From Algimonas porphyrae (GTDB lineage: Bacteria; Pseudomonadota; Alphaproteobacteria; Caulobacterales; Maricaulaceae), in assembly GCF_041429795.1 (NCBI RefSeq), contig NZ_CP163424.1:2730001-2794000 (forward strand): 64,000 nt of DNA, read 5' to 3'. A program made the position numbers and the translations under genes. The notes under the pieces were generated by a model. That model was not told the DNA's origin, made no database searches, and worked only from the letters and a program-made list of their open reading frames with translations. Of this stretch, positions 1-10,526 are shown piece by piece. How positions within the stretch are numbered: position 1 is the first letter of the stretch; the number at the start of each line of letters is the position of its first letter.

Positions 1-253
1 TCGGGTCGATCTCGCCGATCAGAGCCTCACGCGCGCTACGCTGTGAGTAGTTGTCGTCGAGATTGCTTTCGCCCGGTGACGGCGGGCGCAGATTATATTC
101 CGGCGGCACAACGAGCGGCGCATTGGTCAAGATGTTGAACTCGTTCGGCGCGTCCTTGCGCAGACCCAGAGCCTGACCCGCCGAGGCACAGCCCGTAAGA
201 GCCAGCATGGCGACACCAGCTGAGAGAAGTGCGAATTTGGAAGTGAGTGCCAT
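1..253 (-). CDS. DUF3035/BamF-like outer-membrane lipoprotein (partial, N-terminus only)
   Basis: The minus-strand frame opens at ATG 253 and runs off the left edge, giving about 84 residues. It begins with a lipoprotein signal peptide ending in the lipobox LTGC, followed by the pattern DAPNEFNILTNAPLVVPPEY and a Leu-Arg-Pro-Pro stretch. This is the hallmark of the DUF3035 family, known in Caulobacter as BamF, an accessory lipoprotein of the beta-barrel assembly complex. A GGAA ribosome site lies about 9 bases before the ATG. It follows lspA on the same strand (68-base gap), so the signal peptidase that matures lipoproteins sits directly upstream of one of its likely substrates. The BamF role is by family only, and the C-terminal part is not visible. 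Confidence 0.8.
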   Translation of the reverse strand, partial: MALTSKFALLSAGVAMLALTGCASAGQALGLRKDAPNEFNILTNAPLVVPPEYNLRPPSPGESNLDDNYSQRSAREALIGEIDP

Positions 254-321
254 GAGACAGTTCCGTTCAGTTTCCGATGCGCTTTAGCGAGCCTGCCGGG
301 CTACGCCAAGTGAGCAGATCG

Positions 322-900
322 TCATTTATCAGCCCTTTGCCGGGCCGAGCGGCGCTCCGCCAGCATGTCACGCAGCATCGTCACGACAAGCCCGACAATA
401 CCGACTGTGATCGCTGCGTCGGCGATGTTGAAAACATAATAGAAGCCGATGTCCGACGCGTCGAGAAAGTCTGTCACGGCCCCGAACAGAGCGCGGTCGA
501 TCGCATTGCCGATCGCCCCGCCAATGACGAGGGACAGGCTGAGCCTGGAGAACCAGTCGCGCGCCGATGCCATGGCATTATAAAGAACAATCACCATGAT
601 CACGGCCACGGCCAGCAGCGCCCAGCGCTTGATCGGCGAATCACCTTGCATCAGCCCCCAGCTGATGCCGGGATTGCAGAGCATGGAGAGATCGAGGATC
701 GGGCTGACCTCATAATGGTGGCCCGCCGTCCGGATCATCGGATTGATAGCGCAGATATTCATCGGCAGATCGAACAGACGGGTCGCGCCCCATTTGCTCA
801 GCTGATCCGCCCCGATGATGATAGCGGGCAACCAGAGCCCATAACCTACCGGTATTTTCCTGATCGTATCACGTATGGCCATGGGCCGCGCGCCTGCCAT
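322..900 (-). CDS. lspA: Lipoprotein signal peptidase (signal peptidase II)
   Basis: Inner-membrane aspartyl protease that cleaves prolipoprotein signal peptides after lipid attachment to the +1 Cys. The 192-residue protein has four hydrophobic segments and both catalytic motifs: GNAIDR (first Asp) and FNIADAAI (second Asp). The early motif DQLSKW is also typical. Length is slightly above the usual 160-170 because of an insert around residues 48-70, between the first membrane segment and the conserved FLxLxxxxNxGxSWG-like region (here CNPGISWGL). The start could also be the internal ATG at 882; neither has a strong ribosome site. Many lipoproteins encoded in this window would be its substrates. 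Confidence 0.95.
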   Translation of the reverse strand: MAGARPMAIRDTIRKIPVGYGLWLPAIIIGADQLSKWGATRLFDLPMNICAINPMIRTAGHHYEVSPILDLSMLCNPGISWGLMQGDSPIKRWALLAVAVIMVIVLYNAMASARDWFSRLSLSLVIGGAIGNAIDRALFGAVTDFLDASDIGFYYVFNIADAAITVGIVGLVVTMLRDMLAERRSARQRADK

Positions 901-1077
901 GCAAGGCCGTGCAGTTCAAGCGATGTGCTGCACGCGTGTGGTGAAAGTCTGACTGCAGCCGGACTGTGTTGATTGCCATTCTTTCATTGGCGAGGCGACA
1001 GACGCACGCTAAAGCGTGTCGGGTCTATAAACATGCCGGGCTCACCGGCGGACAGGCCTCGCAAGGGAATATACGAC

Positions 1078-4000
1078 ATGGATCGATCCACCCGCCCATT
1101 GCCTCTCTGGTCCGCACTGCTGTGTGGTGGAGCGCTTCTGGTTGCGTCGCCGGCCTTCTCTCAGGTGCAGATCGAAGACGCGCGGACAGCTCCGGTCGAA
1201 ACCGCCACGGCGGGCGACGGCGGCGTTCCGTCAGATGTCACGGTCGGGACGAGCGGAACTATCACGCTCGAAACCGACGGTCCGGCGCTGACGCTGAACT
1301 CCGACAATGACCTGAACCATCAGGGTCAAGTCACGATCAACAATGTCGACGGCGCGACAGGCGTGCTGCTGGAAGGCGGTGCGGATCGCAACTACGCCCA
1401 GACGGGCACGATCTCGATTGTCGAAGATTTCAGCGAAGCCAATACGGATGATGATCCGTTGGCCGATACGCCATTTGCTTCGGGGACGGGACGCACTGGT
1501 ATTCTTGTCTCCGGTGCATCGCCCTTCCAGGGTAATATTTCGCTGCTAGAAGCGTCTGACATCATTATCGAAGGCAATAACAGCTACGGCATCAATCTGG
1601 ACAATACGCCGATCGGCGCGGGGCTTGACGGCGATCTGACGCTGGATGGCCGCATTCGCCTAACTGGCGATGACGGGGCTGCCGTCCGTATTGGCAGTGC
1701 CGTAACGGGCAATGTCGCGCATGGCGGCAATATAGAAGTACTGGGCCGCAATTCGGCTGCCTTCGACATTGGCGCCGATATTGGCGGCGGTTTTTCATCG
1801 ACGGGATCGATTAGTACGAACGCGTTTCGCTTCGTCACGCGCGCGCCATTCAATCCAGACAGCGCCGCCGACCGGATCGATCTGGACGCCGAGGATCTCG
1901 GCAATGCAGCATCCTCCATCCAGATTTCCGGTAACGTCGGTCGCGGAGTCAATCTGACGAGCGCGACGTCCACGACACAGGATGCGGACGGCAATGATGT
2001 CGAAGTCATTACAAGCGTTAGCGCGGTCAATCAGTTCGGGTCAGCCCCGGCTATTCTGATTGACGGCGAAGGGACGCCGATCATGATTGGCACCGTCTCC
2101 CCGATCACCGACCCGACAGATCCGGACTATGACGAGAACCAGCTCTATGCCTTCATCAATGAAGGCACTGTAACGGCCAGAGGCGTTTATGATGAATTCG
2201 ACGCGACGGGCCTGTCCGTCTCCCACGCGACTCTCGATGGCGGCATCTTCAATGCTGGCACGATGCAGAGCCAAACCTTCATCGGCGGTGAATTCCGTCC
2301 CATTGACGGTGTCGATCTCGGCACGGGTCTGGCGCGGGTCATCGTTCTTGGCGACGATGCGATTGCGGAGCGACTGAACAATACAGGCGTCATCATCGCC
2401 ACGGCGAGCGAAGCCGTTGATGAAGTCTATTTCGACACGGACAATATTCCTGCGCCCCGCGCCGTGAGTGCCACAGCTATCGACATCGGGACGAATGCCT
2501 CGATGGGCAGCCTGATCAATGACGGCACGATCAGCGCGATACTGATCGGACGCCAAGGCACGGCGGTCGTCGTGCGCGACGCATCGGGAACCCTCTCGAC
2601 CATCACCAATCGCGGCGCCATCAGCGCTGTCGGGACGAATTCGGATTCGTCCAATGTGCAGGACACAGACTTCACGCTGATCGCGTTCGACCTGTCCGCC
2701 AACACCTCCGGCGTCAGCATTCTGCAGGAGCTGGCTACTGACGATGATCCGGACGATGGCATCGAGCCGCGCGCTCCGCAGATTTTTGGCGACATCCTGC
2801 TCGGATCCGGCGACGATACACTGATCAGTACAGCTGGCTTTATCGCAGGCGACATCGATTTCGGCGCGGGCGACGACACGCTAAGCCTGAACAATACGGC
2901 GTTTTCCGGCGGTCTGAGCAATCAGGACGGACTGGAAATCACCGTGGCGAACGACTCGCTGCTGGCACTGACATCGGCCCAGCCCGTGAGCATCACTTCC
3001 GCCAGCTTCGACGGCACTTCGACCTTCACACCGCTAGTTGACGGCGATGCCGGAACCGCCTCCACGCTTCAAGCGACTGGCGCGATCAGTTTTGCCGCCG
3101 GCGCGCAGATCAATCCGACCCTGACCAATCTCATCAATAGCGATACGGTCGGCAATAATGCCGTCAGCCGCTTTGAAATCGCCAGCGGCTCTTCGGTGAC
3201 TGTCACCGATCTGGACGCCCTTAACGCGTCAGACGATGGTAGCTTCCTGTTTGATACGGCCTTCGATCTGTCGAACGACACGCTTTTCGTGACCGTCGAT
3301 CTGCGCGAAGCGACGGCGCTCGGGCTCGACCCGACACAAATCGGTCTTGCGGAAAGCGTCTTCGGAGCCACCATGCAGGCGCTGCAGAACAATAATTCGC
3401 TCGGCAATCAGATCGCCAATCTCGGCACGGCCAGTGAGTTTTATGCTGCCTACAACCAGCTTCTGCCAGAGTTTGCGGCGGCAGGCCGTCAATTCGTCAT
3501 CGCCAATTCTGACGGCGCCGTCGGAGCGGTCGGCAATCATCTCGACTCTGCACGGCGCTCCCAGGACAAGACAGGCGGCGCCTGGATCCAGGAATTCGCC
3601 TATTTTGCGGACCGCGATCTTGCGGGTCTGTCTGAACAATATCGCGGCGAAGGGTTTGGTTTTTCAGCCGGTCTCGACACGGCGCTGGGTCCCTTCCATG
3701 CGGTCGGGGTCAATGTTGCCTTCGCGTCGACCGAAGTCGAGGATGTCATCGGCGTCGATGACCCGCTCGACATGACCAGTCTGATGGCAGGTCTCTATGC
3801 CGGATATGAAACCGGCAATATCGGCATTGATGCCTATGTCGGCGGCGGCTTCAACCAGTTCGACCAGAACCGGCGCATTCAAGTCGGCACATTTGGCGGC
3901 GAAAGCAGTGGTGACTGGGACGGCACGCACCTGAACGGGTCGCTGCGTGTCGGTTATGACATCAATCTCGGTAAACGTTTCTGGGCGCGGCCTGTCGCCA

Positions 4001-4407
4001 GCCTCGACTATCTTCGCCTGAGCGAAAGCGGTTACGAGGAAACAGGTGATCTGGGCGTGGCCCTGATTGTCGATGACCGGACGTCCGAAATGGGTGCTGT
4101 GACCGGGCTGATGAATTTCGGCGCGGAATTCAATGGCGCACGCACCTGGATCCGGCCTTCGATCCGGATCGGCTACCGCAATGAATTCCTCTCGGACCCG
4201 GTTCTGACGAGCTACCGCTTTGCCGGGATCAACAACGCCCTGCTGGCAACGACGGAATCGGCTGACTTCCCCTCATCGGGTCTACTGGTCGGGTTCTCAG
4301 TTGCCGCCGGATCAGGGTTCTCCTCGGTCGGCTTCGACTTTGACAGCGACATTCGCGAAGGGTTTATCCGCCATACGGGCCGCATCGTTATCCGTCTGCT
4401 GTTCTAG
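1078..4407 (+). CDS. Large autotransporter (type V secretion) protein
   Basis: ATG 1078 is preferred over upstream in-frame starts because it is followed at once by a clean signal peptide (MDRSTRPLPLWSALLCGGAL, ending ASPAFS-Q) and preceded by AAGGGA. The product is 1109 residues. Residues about 30-820 are a Gly/Asp/Asn/Thr-rich passenger with repeated short beta strands such as GTI, GNI and NNTAF, as in a right-handed beta-helix, including FGAGDDTL-type turns. The last ~280 residues form an autotransporter beta-barrel with alternating aromatic strands and a terminal Phe (IVIRLLF), the usual Bam recognition signature. No protease or lipase catalytic motif is evident in the passenger, so an adhesin or surface-layer role is only a guess. 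It is divergent from lspA. Confidence 0.9.
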   Translation: MDRSTRPLPLWSALLCGGALLVASPAFSQVQIEDARTAPVETATAGDGGVPSDVTVGTSGTITLETDGPALTLNSDNDLNHQGQVTINNVDGATGVLLEGGADRNYAQTGTISIVEDFSEANTDDDPLADTPFASGTGRTGILVSGASPFQGNISLLEASDIIIEGNNSYGINLDNTPIGAGLDGDLTLDGRIRLTGDDGAAVRIGSAVTGNVAHGGNIEVLGRNSAAFDIGADIGGGFSSTGSISTNAFRFVTRAPFNPDSAADRIDLDAEDLGNAASSIQISGNVGRGVNLTSATSTTQDADGNDVEVITSVSAVNQFGSAPAILIDGEGTPIMIGTVSPITDPTDPDYDENQLYAFINEGTVTARGVYDEFDATGLSVSHATLDGGIFNAGTMQSQTFIGGEFRPIDGVDLGTGLARVIVLGDDAIAERLNNTGVIIATASEAVDEVYFDTDNIPAPRAVSATAIDIGTNASMGSLINDGTISAILIGRQGTAVVVRDASGTLSTITNRGAISAVGTNSDSSNVQDTDFTLIAFDLSANTSGVSILQELATDDDPDDGIEPRAPQIFGDILLGSGDDTLISTAGFIAGDIDFGAGDDTLSLNNTAFSGGLSNQDGLEITVANDSLLALTSAQPVSITSASFDGTSTFTPLVDGDAGTASTLQATGAISFAAGAQINPTLTNLINSDTVGNNAVSRFEIASGSSVTVTDLDALNASDDGSFLFDTAFDLSNDTLFVTVDLREATALGLDPTQIGLAESVFGATMQALQNNNSLGNQIANLGTASEFYAAYNQLLPEFAAAGRQFVIANSDGAVGAVGNHLDSARRSQDKTGGAWIQEFAYFADRDLAGLSEQYRGEGFGFSAGLDTALGPFHAVGVNVAFASTEVEDVIGVDDPLDMTSLMAGLYAGYETGNIGIDAYVGGGFNQFDQNRRIQVGTFGGESSGDWDGTHLNGSLRVGYDINLGKRFWARPVASLDYLRLSESGYEETGDLGVALIVDDRTSEMGAVTGLMNFGAEFNGARTWIRPSIRIGYRNEFLSDPVLTSYRFAGINNALLATTESADFPSSGLLVGFSVAAGSGFSSVGFDFDSDIREGFIRHTGRIVIRLLF

Positions 4408-4434
4408 TCGAACAGGCGGCCCGATAGCGAGACC

Positions 4435-6948
4435 GTGCCGCTTGACTCCAGTCCATATCTAACACGGCTGATCGAGCGTTTCGGTCCGCCTGGTGATCAG
4501 CTTGCACATCAGGCGATCGCCGCGCTGGACAGTGCGACAGCCTCCGACCTCTCGACACTCAAGGCGCAGTTTTCTCTCGGCTGGGCCTATTTGGCGCTGA
4601 ACAAAATTATTTCCTTTGACGCGCTGGGCCAATTGCAGAGCGATTTTGCCGACCGCGCCGTCGATCTCGCCCTTCGCGATGCCTGGCACGCCGAAAAACT
4701 GACCGGTGACCCGGACGGCGTCTTCATACTCGGTCTTGGTAAGCTCGGCGGTCATGATCTCAACTTCAGCTCAGACATCGATCTGATCGCCTATTATGAT
4801 CCGGACAGGGTGCAGGTGCCCAGGGCGCGCGGGCAGGCCTATGTACTGGACCGGGTGATGAAACGCCTGACCAAAACCCTGATGCCGCCCCATGATCCGG
4901 ATTTCGTCTACCGTGTCGACTGGCGGCTCCGACCCGAGGCCTCCGTGACCGGTCTGGCGCTTAGCACAGTACAGGCCAGCGACTTCTACTTCTTCCGGGC
5001 CCTGCCCTGGCACCGTCTCGCGCTGCTGAAAGCCCGGATCATCGCAGGCGACCAGCAAGTCGGACAGGAGTTTCTCGACCATCTGACGCCTTTCATCTGG
5101 CGGCAAAATCTGGATTTCCGTGCGCTGGACGAGTTGGCCGCCCTGAAGTCCCGCATCAATCTGGAACATCCTCGCCTCAAGCAGGAACGTAGTCAGGTCC
5201 GCCCGATTTTGGACGAACCGCTGGGCTTTAACGTCAAACTGGGTGCGGGCGGCATTCGGGAAATCGAGTTCATTGCCAATGCGCAGCAGCTGATCTGGGG
5301 CGGCAAACATTACCCACTGCGGACAACCAACACGCTTCATGCTTTGCAGGCGCTTTGCAAGGAAGGCCATCTGGATGCTGACATTGTTGACAGGCTGTCG
5401 GAGGCCTATCGCGATCACAGGCGGCTGGAGAATGCCTTGCAGATGCTGCAGAACGGGCATGATCATGTCATGCCGTTGACGGTCGAAAACTGGGATGCCT
5501 TGGCCAGCCTGATGGCCGTCCCGACGGCGCAACTCATGTCCGTCACGACGGCGCATCGGCGTCTGGTTCATGAACGATTTACAGCGACGTTTGCGCAGGA
5601 CCGGCCAGTCGAGCGGCTAGAGTCGAAAACGAACACCGAGCTGAGCCTCTTTTCAGACACGGTCCGCGGAACCGTTCAGGATTGGCTGTCGGGCTTCAGA
5701 CGCCACGGTATTCGCGCTTCGCGGAGCGCCCGGCTCGAACCGCTCGGCGCAGCATTGGTCGCGCGAGCCGCACAGGCGCAGAACCCCGACCAAGCCGTCG
5801 GGCGGATCGAGGAATTCCTGCGCAAGCTTTCGCAATCGGACCAGTATCTGTCTTTGCTCGCAACCCATCCCGGACTGCTCGACGCGCTGATCGACCCCTT
5901 GCTCTACAGTCCGCACATGTCGGTTCTGCTGGAACAGTCGCCGCATCTGATCGATACGTTCCTGGATCCCTCCCCGCCCAATGCGACCTTCGTTCTGGCC
6001 GAGGAGGATTACGAAACGCGGCTGGAACGGTTGCGCCGCTTCGTCAATGAAGGCCTGTTCCAGCATTATCACGGATTTCTGAGCGGCGTTCAGGACTGGC
6101 GCGGTCTGGCGGCAGGACTGACATCTCTGGCCGAAACAGCGATCGAGACGTCCCTGACCATTGCTCGGCATGATCTGGGCGTGGATGAGCTGCCGATCTG
6201 CGTGCTAGGACTAGGTAAGCTGGGCCAGAGCCTGATGGCCCCGCAATCGGACCTCGACCTTGTCTTTCTGTTCGAAGACGGGGTGGACCGTGATCTGGCC
6301 AGCAAGGCAGTGCGACGCCTGCGCACCATTATGACGACCCCGCTGCGCGAAGGGATCGCCTATGAGCTCGATATGCGCCTCCGCCCTTCCGGACGGTCCG
6401 GTCCGCCGGCCGTCACATTGTCGGCCTTCCGACGACATCATGAGCAGTCTGCCCGGAACTGGGAGCATATCGCCCTGGTCCCGGCCCGTATCGTGGCCGG
6501 TGACCCTGATCTGGGCGACGATATCAGACAGGTACTCAACACCACTCTGTCACGCCCGCGCGACCGCGACCAGCTACTGGCCGACGCCCATTCCATGTGG
6601 AACCGGATTCGCGACGAACGGATCCGGTCGGTACCGACCGACCGGTTCGATACGAAGCTGCGGGACGGCGGCCTAATGATGGCCGATTACTGGGGCGCTG
6701 TCGGACGGTTACTCGGCGGCCCCGAACTGATCGAAGCACGCGAAGCCTGGACGGCTATTCTATACTGGGAACGGCTGCTCGGCCTGACAGGCGCGCCGCT
6801 TGAGAGCATGCCAGACCGTTATGCCCCTTTGCTGCCCGTCGGACTGCAGGATAGGCAAGAGCAACTCCAGGATCAGGTCAGAGCGGCGTTTGAGAGCTAC
6901 GGAGACGCGCCTGAAAACACATCCATGGACCCCATACGCTGGACTTAG
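4435..6948 (+). CDS. glnE: Bifunctional glutamine synthetase adenylyltransferase/deadenylylase
   Basis: GlnE attaches or removes AMP on glutamine synthetase in response to PII status, setting nitrogen assimilation. Two nucleotidyltransferase domains are visible: the deadenylylase half with GLGKLGGHDLNFSSDIDLI near residues 100-118, and the adenylylase half with GLGKLGQSLMAPQSDLDLVF near residues 592-611. Each carries the G-x-DxD metal motif. The chosen GTG at 4435 lies 27 bases after the autotransporter stop; no earlier start fits. At 837 residues it is about 100 shorter than the E. coli enzyme, and the first nucleotidyltransferase motif arrives about 60 residues early, so part of the usual N-terminal helical region is missing or the domain is compact. 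Confidence 0.93.
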   Translation: MPLDSSPYLTRLIERFGPPGDQLAHQAIAALDSATASDLSTLKAQFSLGWAYLALNKIISFDALGQLQSDFADRAVDLALRDAWHAEKLTGDPDGVFILGLGKLGGHDLNFSSDIDLIAYYDPDRVQVPRARGQAYVLDRVMKRLTKTLMPPHDPDFVYRVDWRLRPEASVTGLALSTVQASDFYFFRALPWHRLALLKARIIAGDQQVGQEFLDHLTPFIWRQNLDFRALDELAALKSRINLEHPRLKQERSQVRPILDEPLGFNVKLGAGGIREIEFIANAQQLIWGGKHYPLRTTNTLHALQALCKEGHLDADIVDRLSEAYRDHRRLENALQMLQNGHDHVMPLTVENWDALASLMAVPTAQLMSVTTAHRRLVHERFTATFAQDRPVERLESKTNTELSLFSDTVRGTVQDWLSGFRRHGIRASRSARLEPLGAALVARAAQAQNPDQAVGRIEEFLRKLSQSDQYLSLLATHPGLLDALIDPLLYSPHMSVLLEQSPHLIDTFLDPSPPNATFVLAEEDYETRLERLRRFVNEGLFQHYHGFLSGVQDWRGLAAGLTSLAETAIETSLTIARHDLGVDELPICVLGLGKLGQSLMAPQSDLDLVFLFEDGVDRDLASKAVRRLRTIMTTPLREGIAYELDMRLRPSGRSGPPAVTLSAFRRHHEQSARNWEHIALVPARIVAGDPDLGDDIRQVLNTTLSRPRDRDQLLADAHSMWNRIRDERIRSVPTDRFDTKLRDGGLMMADYWGAVGRLLGGPELIEAREAWTAILYWERLLGLTGAPLESMPDRYAPLLPVGLQDRQEQLQDQVRAAFESYGDAPENTSMDPIRWT

Positions 6949-7084
6949 ACCGTTTGCGCCCACAGAGTTGTGCGTGGGTTGCCGATCACTATGCTTTAGT
7001 CCTTGCCGGGCCTCGCAATAGGCTCATATTGGTGGCTGATTCACCCTTCGTTCCCACCTCGGGATCACCCATTTGGACAGCGAT

Positions 7085-9061
7085 ATGCCCGCAGCCCGCA
7101 AAGACCTGACTGCCAATGGGGGAGATTACTCCGCCAAGGACATTCAGGTTCTGGAAGGGCTGGAACCGGTTCGCCTTCGCCCAGGCATGTATATTGGCGG
7201 TACAGACGACCGCGCCTTGCACCATCTCTTCGCCGAAGTAATCGACAACAGCATGGACGAAGCCGTCGCCGGACATGCGACACGCATTGAAGTGCATCTT
7301 GACGCGGATGGCTTTCTGTCCGTGACCGATAATGGCCGCGGCATTCCGGTAGATCCACACCCCAAATATAAGAACAAATCCGCGCTGGAAGTCATTATGA
7401 CCGAGCTGCATTCCGGCGGGAAATTCAACGATGGCGCCTATGAGACGTCCGGCGGACTGCACGGCGTCGGCGTGTCGGTCGTCAATGCGCTATCGGACGT
7501 TCTCGAAGTCGAAGTTGCCAAGAACAAGCAACTTTACAAGATGGCGTTCGCGCGCGGCAAACCACAAGGCAAACTGCAGAAGCTGGGCGCGATCAATAAT
7601 CGTCGCGGTACGACTGTGCGCTTTCACCCTGACCCCGAGATTTTTGGCAAGACGGCGGCCTTCCGGGCGGCGCGCCTGTTCCAGATGGCGCGGGCCAAGG
7701 CCTATCTGCAGCCCGGCGTCGAAATCCGCTGGTCCTGCGATCCGTCGAAAATCAAGGAAGGCAGCCCGACCCCGACCCAAGCCGTGTTTCACTTTCCCGA
7801 CGGCCTGAAAGACTATCTGAACGAGACGATCGGCGAGAAACCGACCCTGATGGAAATCTTTGCCGGACGGTCGAAAAAGGATAGCGGACATGGCCGCGTC
7901 GAATGGGCCGTCACGTGGAGCCCGGCGGGTTACGGCGAAGCGGACAGCTTCGTGCGGTCTTATTGCAATACTGTGCCGACCCCGGGCGGCGGAACGCATG
8001 AACAGGGCATGCGCGCGGCCATCACCAAGGGTTTGCGCGCCCATGCCGAGCTGACGGGCATGGGCAAGAAGATGAGCCATGTTACGCCCGACGATGTGAT
8101 GTTCGGGGCGGGTGCGCTCGTCTCCGCCTTCATCAAACAACCTGAATTTCAGGGTCAGACCAAGGATCGTCTGTCCAACTCCGAAGCCGCCCGTCTGGTC
8201 GAGAGCGCCATGCGCGACCCATTCGATCATTTCCTCGCCTCCCGCCCGAACGAGGCGCAGAAGCTGATGGACTGGGCGATCGAGCGCGCAGACGAACGGC
8301 TTCGCCGCCGCAAGGCCCGCGATATCAAACGCAAATCGGCCACGAAGAAGCTCCGCCTGCCGGGCAAACTGGCTGACTGTTCGAAAAAGGGCAGCGAGGA
8401 TACGGAACTCTTCATCGTCGAGGGCGATTCGGCGGGCGGATCCGCCAAGCAGGCGCGGGATCGCAAGACACAGGCGATCCTGCCGCTCAAGGGCAAGATC
8501 CTGAATGTAGAGAGCGCGACCAATGCCAAGATCGTTGCCAATAACGAAATTAACGATCTTTGCACTGCGCTCGGTATCGGGCTCGGCAAGAAATTCGATC
8601 TGGACGATCTGCGCTATGAACGCGTGATCATCATGACCGATGCCGATGTGGACGGCGCGCATATTGCGGCGTTGCTGATCACATTCTTCTACCGCATGAC
8701 ACCCGGTCTGATTCAGGCCGGTCGCCTCTATATGGCGATGCCGCCGCTCTACAAGATGAGTGCGGGCGGCAAGACGGTTTACGCGCTGGATGACCTGCAG
8801 CGCGCCGAGTTGATGGAAACAGAATTCAAGGACCGCAAGAAGGTCGAAATCGGTCGCTTCAAAGGCCTCGGCGAAATGAACCCGGCACAGCTGAAAGTCA
8901 CGACCATGGACCCGGCCACGCGAACCCTCGCCCGTGTCGTGATCGACGGCGAGGACACGGTGACGACCGAGTCCCTGATCAACACCCTGATGGGCAAGAA
9001 AGCGGACCTGCGGTTCGAGTATATTCAAGAACACGCGCAGTTTGCAGATGTGGCGGTGTAG
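7085..9061 (+). CDS. parE: DNA topoisomerase IV subunit B
   Basis: ATPase subunit of the enzyme that decatenates daughter chromosomes. GHKL ATPase motifs are clear: [13 protein letters not shown] (catalytic Glu and Asn), DNGRGIPVD, and [15 protein letters not shown]. The TOPRIM part shows [15 protein letters not shown] and the metal-binding DADVDGAHI. The end region [13 protein letters not shown] fits the GyrB/ParE tail. Its length (658 residues) and lack of a GyrB-type insert favour ParE over GyrB. ATG 7085 is used; a TTG four codons upstream is possible. The last 14 bases overlap the next lipoprotein gene. Confidence 0.95.
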   Translation: MPAARKDLTANGGDYSAKDIQVLEGLEPVRLRPGMYIGGTDDRALHHLFAEVIDNSMDEAVAGHATRIEVHLDADGFLSVTDNGRGIPVDPHPKYKNKSALEVIMTELHSGGKFNDGAYETSGGLHGVGVSVVNALSDVLEVEVAKNKQLYKMAFARGKPQGKLQKLGAINNRRGTTVRFHPDPEIFGKTAAFRAARLFQMARAKAYLQPGVEIRWSCDPSKIKEGSPTPTQAVFHFPDGLKDYLNETIGEKPTLMEIFAGRSKKDSGHGRVEWAVTWSPAGYGEADSFVRSYCNTVPTPGGGTHEQGMRAAITKGLRAHAELTGMGKKMSHVTPDDVMFGAGALVSAFIKQPEFQGQTKDRLSNSEAARLVESAMRDPFDHFLASRPNEAQKLMDWAIERADERLRRRKARDIKRKSATKKLRLPGKLADCSKKGSEDTELFIVEGDSAGGSAKQARDRKTQAILPLKGKILNVESATNAKIVANNEINDLCTALGIGLGKKFDLDDLRYERVIIMTDADVDGAHIAALLITFFYRMTPGLIQAGRLYMAMPPLYKMSAGGKTVYALDDLQRAELMETEFKDRKKVEIGRFKGLGEMNPAQLKVTTMDPATRTLARVVIDGEDTVTTESLINTLMGKKADLRFEYIQEHAQFADVAV

Positions 9062-10034
9062 TCGCTTGCGTCGGGGCTTTTCTTTGTTGGCAAGCACCCT
9101 GCTGGCGACAGGCTGCGCGACGTCAGAATCAGCACCCCGCGCATATGCACAGTGTGACGTCGAATTTGTCATCCTCGGCATCGGGCAGGATGGTGGCGCC
9201 CCGCAAATCGACAATCATGAGGATCCGGCGTGGACGGATCCATCGTTGCAGCTACTGGCTGCATCGGCAGCTTTGGTGGATCACCGTTCGGGAAATCGAT
9301 ATCTTTTCGAAGCTACGCCCGACATGCGTGAGCAACTCCACCGACTTGAAACGGAGGTTGGGGCCGCGAAAGCAGACCTGCCGATGGGCCTATCAGGGGT
9401 GTTCCTGACGCACGCCCATATTGGGCATTATGCCGGTCTGATCTTCGCCGGGCACGAATCTGCAGGAGCAAAAAAGCTTCCCGTCTATGCTATGCCCCGA
9501 ATGGCAGACTATCTCTCCACGAATGGACCATGGGACCAGCTCGTCCGCTATGACAATATTGGCCTGGTACCGATCCGGGACGGTGTGGAAACGCGGCTGA
9601 ACGCATATTTGGCTGTCACGCCTTACCAAGTTCCACACCGGGATGAATATTCAGAGACAGTCGGATTTGTGGTAAGCGGGCCAACCAAACGCATCCTGTT
9701 TCTTCCTGACATCGATGACTGGGATCAATGGGACCGCGACCATGGCCACACTATCGAGGCCATGTTGGCCAAGGTCGACACGGCCTATCTGGACGCAACC
9801 TTTTTCGATGATCATGAATTGCCCGGTCGCGACATGTCCGCCATTCCCCACCCGCGCGTGACAGAATCCATGTCCCGGTTCGAGGGTTTGTCGCGCGCGG
9901 AGCGCGACAAGATCCGGTTCTTCCACCTCAATCACACCAATCCTGCCCGCTACCCGGGCTCGGACGCCGCCAGAACTATCCGCAATCGCGGCTATAAGGT
10001 GGCCAAGATGGGCGAACGGGTCTGTCTGGATTAA
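9048..10034 (+). CDS. PqqB-like metallo-beta-lactamase-fold lipoprotein
   Basis: The product starts inside the end of parE (ATG 9048; a TTG at 9042 is alternative). It has an Arg-rich N-terminus, a hydrophobic stretch and the lipobox LLATGC, so it is probably lipid-anchored. The mature part opens with FVILGIGQDGGAPQ, contains THAHIGHYAGL (a metal-ligand motif where the usual Asp of HxHxDH is Gly) and HLNHTNPARY near the end. This set resembles PqqB and PqqB-like hydrolases rather than lactamases or glyoxalase II. No other pqq genes are present in the window, so a role in PQQ synthesis is not supported. It meets the marR gene tail to tail with a 4-base overlap. Confidence 0.82.
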   Translation: MWRCSRLRRGFSLLASTLLATGCATSESAPRAYAQCDVEFVILGIGQDGGAPQIDNHEDPAWTDPSLQLLAASAALVDHRSGNRYLFEATPDMREQLHRLETEVGAAKADLPMGLSGVFLTHAHIGHYAGLIFAGHESAGAKKLPVYAMPRMADYLSTNGPWDQLVRYDNIGLVPIRDGVETRLNAYLAVTPYQVPHRDEYSETVGFVVSGPTKRILFLPDIDDWDQWDRDHGHTIEAMLAKVDTAYLDATFFDDHELPGRDMSAIPHPRVTESMSRFEGLSRAERDKIRFFHLNHTNPARYPGSDAARTIRNRGYKVAKMGERVCLD

Positions 10035-10462
10035 CGGCGCACGGCCGCTTCAATCCGCTCCATCATCTCTACAAACCGGTCCTGCTCGTTCACATCCAGA
10101 ACATTCAGCATCGCCTTAATGTTCGCGCGGTCCTGCCTGTGAATCTTGTGACGCAGTGCCACACCTTTTTCCGACAGGCGATAGACTTTCGCGCGCCCAT
10201 CGGTCGGATGATTCCCTTTCTGCAAAAAGCCCATTCGCACGAGCCGATCGAGTGCTGACTGCATGGTCGTCGCTGGAACACCGAGTTGCCCCGCTATATC
10301 AGTGGCCCGACTGTCAGGCTGCGTCTCCAATCGCTTGAGCGTCTGATAATCAACCGGATTATAGCGCAGAGGACGCGGCTGTCCGTCCGCCCCTTCAACC
10401 AGGTAGCGGTTCAACACGGCATCCACGGCCCCCAACAGCCTGTCTGTATGATCCCTATTCAT
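10031..10462 (-). CDS. MarR-family transcriptional regulator
   Basis: A 143-residue winged-helix regulator. The HTH reads ATDIAGQLGVPATTMQSALD, followed by RLVRMGFLQKG and a wing with DGRAKVYRLSEKG, all typical of MarR. MarR dimers usually repress neighbouring genes and release DNA on binding small aromatic ligands. It is transcribed away from an SRPBCC lipoprotein and a DoxX gene, with a palindrome between them (10480-10499), so it probably controls itself and that pair. The ligand is unknown. Confidence 0.88.
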   Translation of the reverse strand: MNRDHTDRLLGAVDAVLNRYLVEGADGQPRPLRYNPVDYQTLKRLETQPDSRATDIAGQLGVPATTMQSALDRLVRMGFLQKGNHPTDGRAKVYRLSEKGVALRHKIHRQDRANIKAMLNVLDVNEQDRFVEMMERIEAAVRR

Positions 10463-10479
10463 TTTCTATTATTGCGACC

Positions 10480-10499
10480 TTCGTAGTATTTGTTACGAA
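10480..10499. promoter_or_regulatory. Palindrome between divergent marR and SRPBCC/DoxX genes; putative MarR operator
   Basis: TTCGTA (10480-10485) and TACGAA (10494-10499) form a perfect inverted repeat with an 8-base spacer. It lies 18 bases before the marR ATG and 28 bases before the ATG of the divergent lipoprotein gene, in a short AT-rich promoter region. MarR proteins bind palindromes of about this size. Assignment as operator is inference from position and symmetry. Confidence 0.55.
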
Positions 10500-10526
10500 T
10501 ATCGTATTATATTGGAGATAACCCTT

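Noticed and set aside
277-972. A 231-codon open frame on the plus strand
   Set aside because: Antisense to lspA, with His/Arg-rich shadow composition.
7490-9214. A 574-codon open frame on the minus strand
   Set aside because: It lies antisense to parE, which has all expected motifs; the frame is a by-product of GC-rich codon bias and shows no family features.
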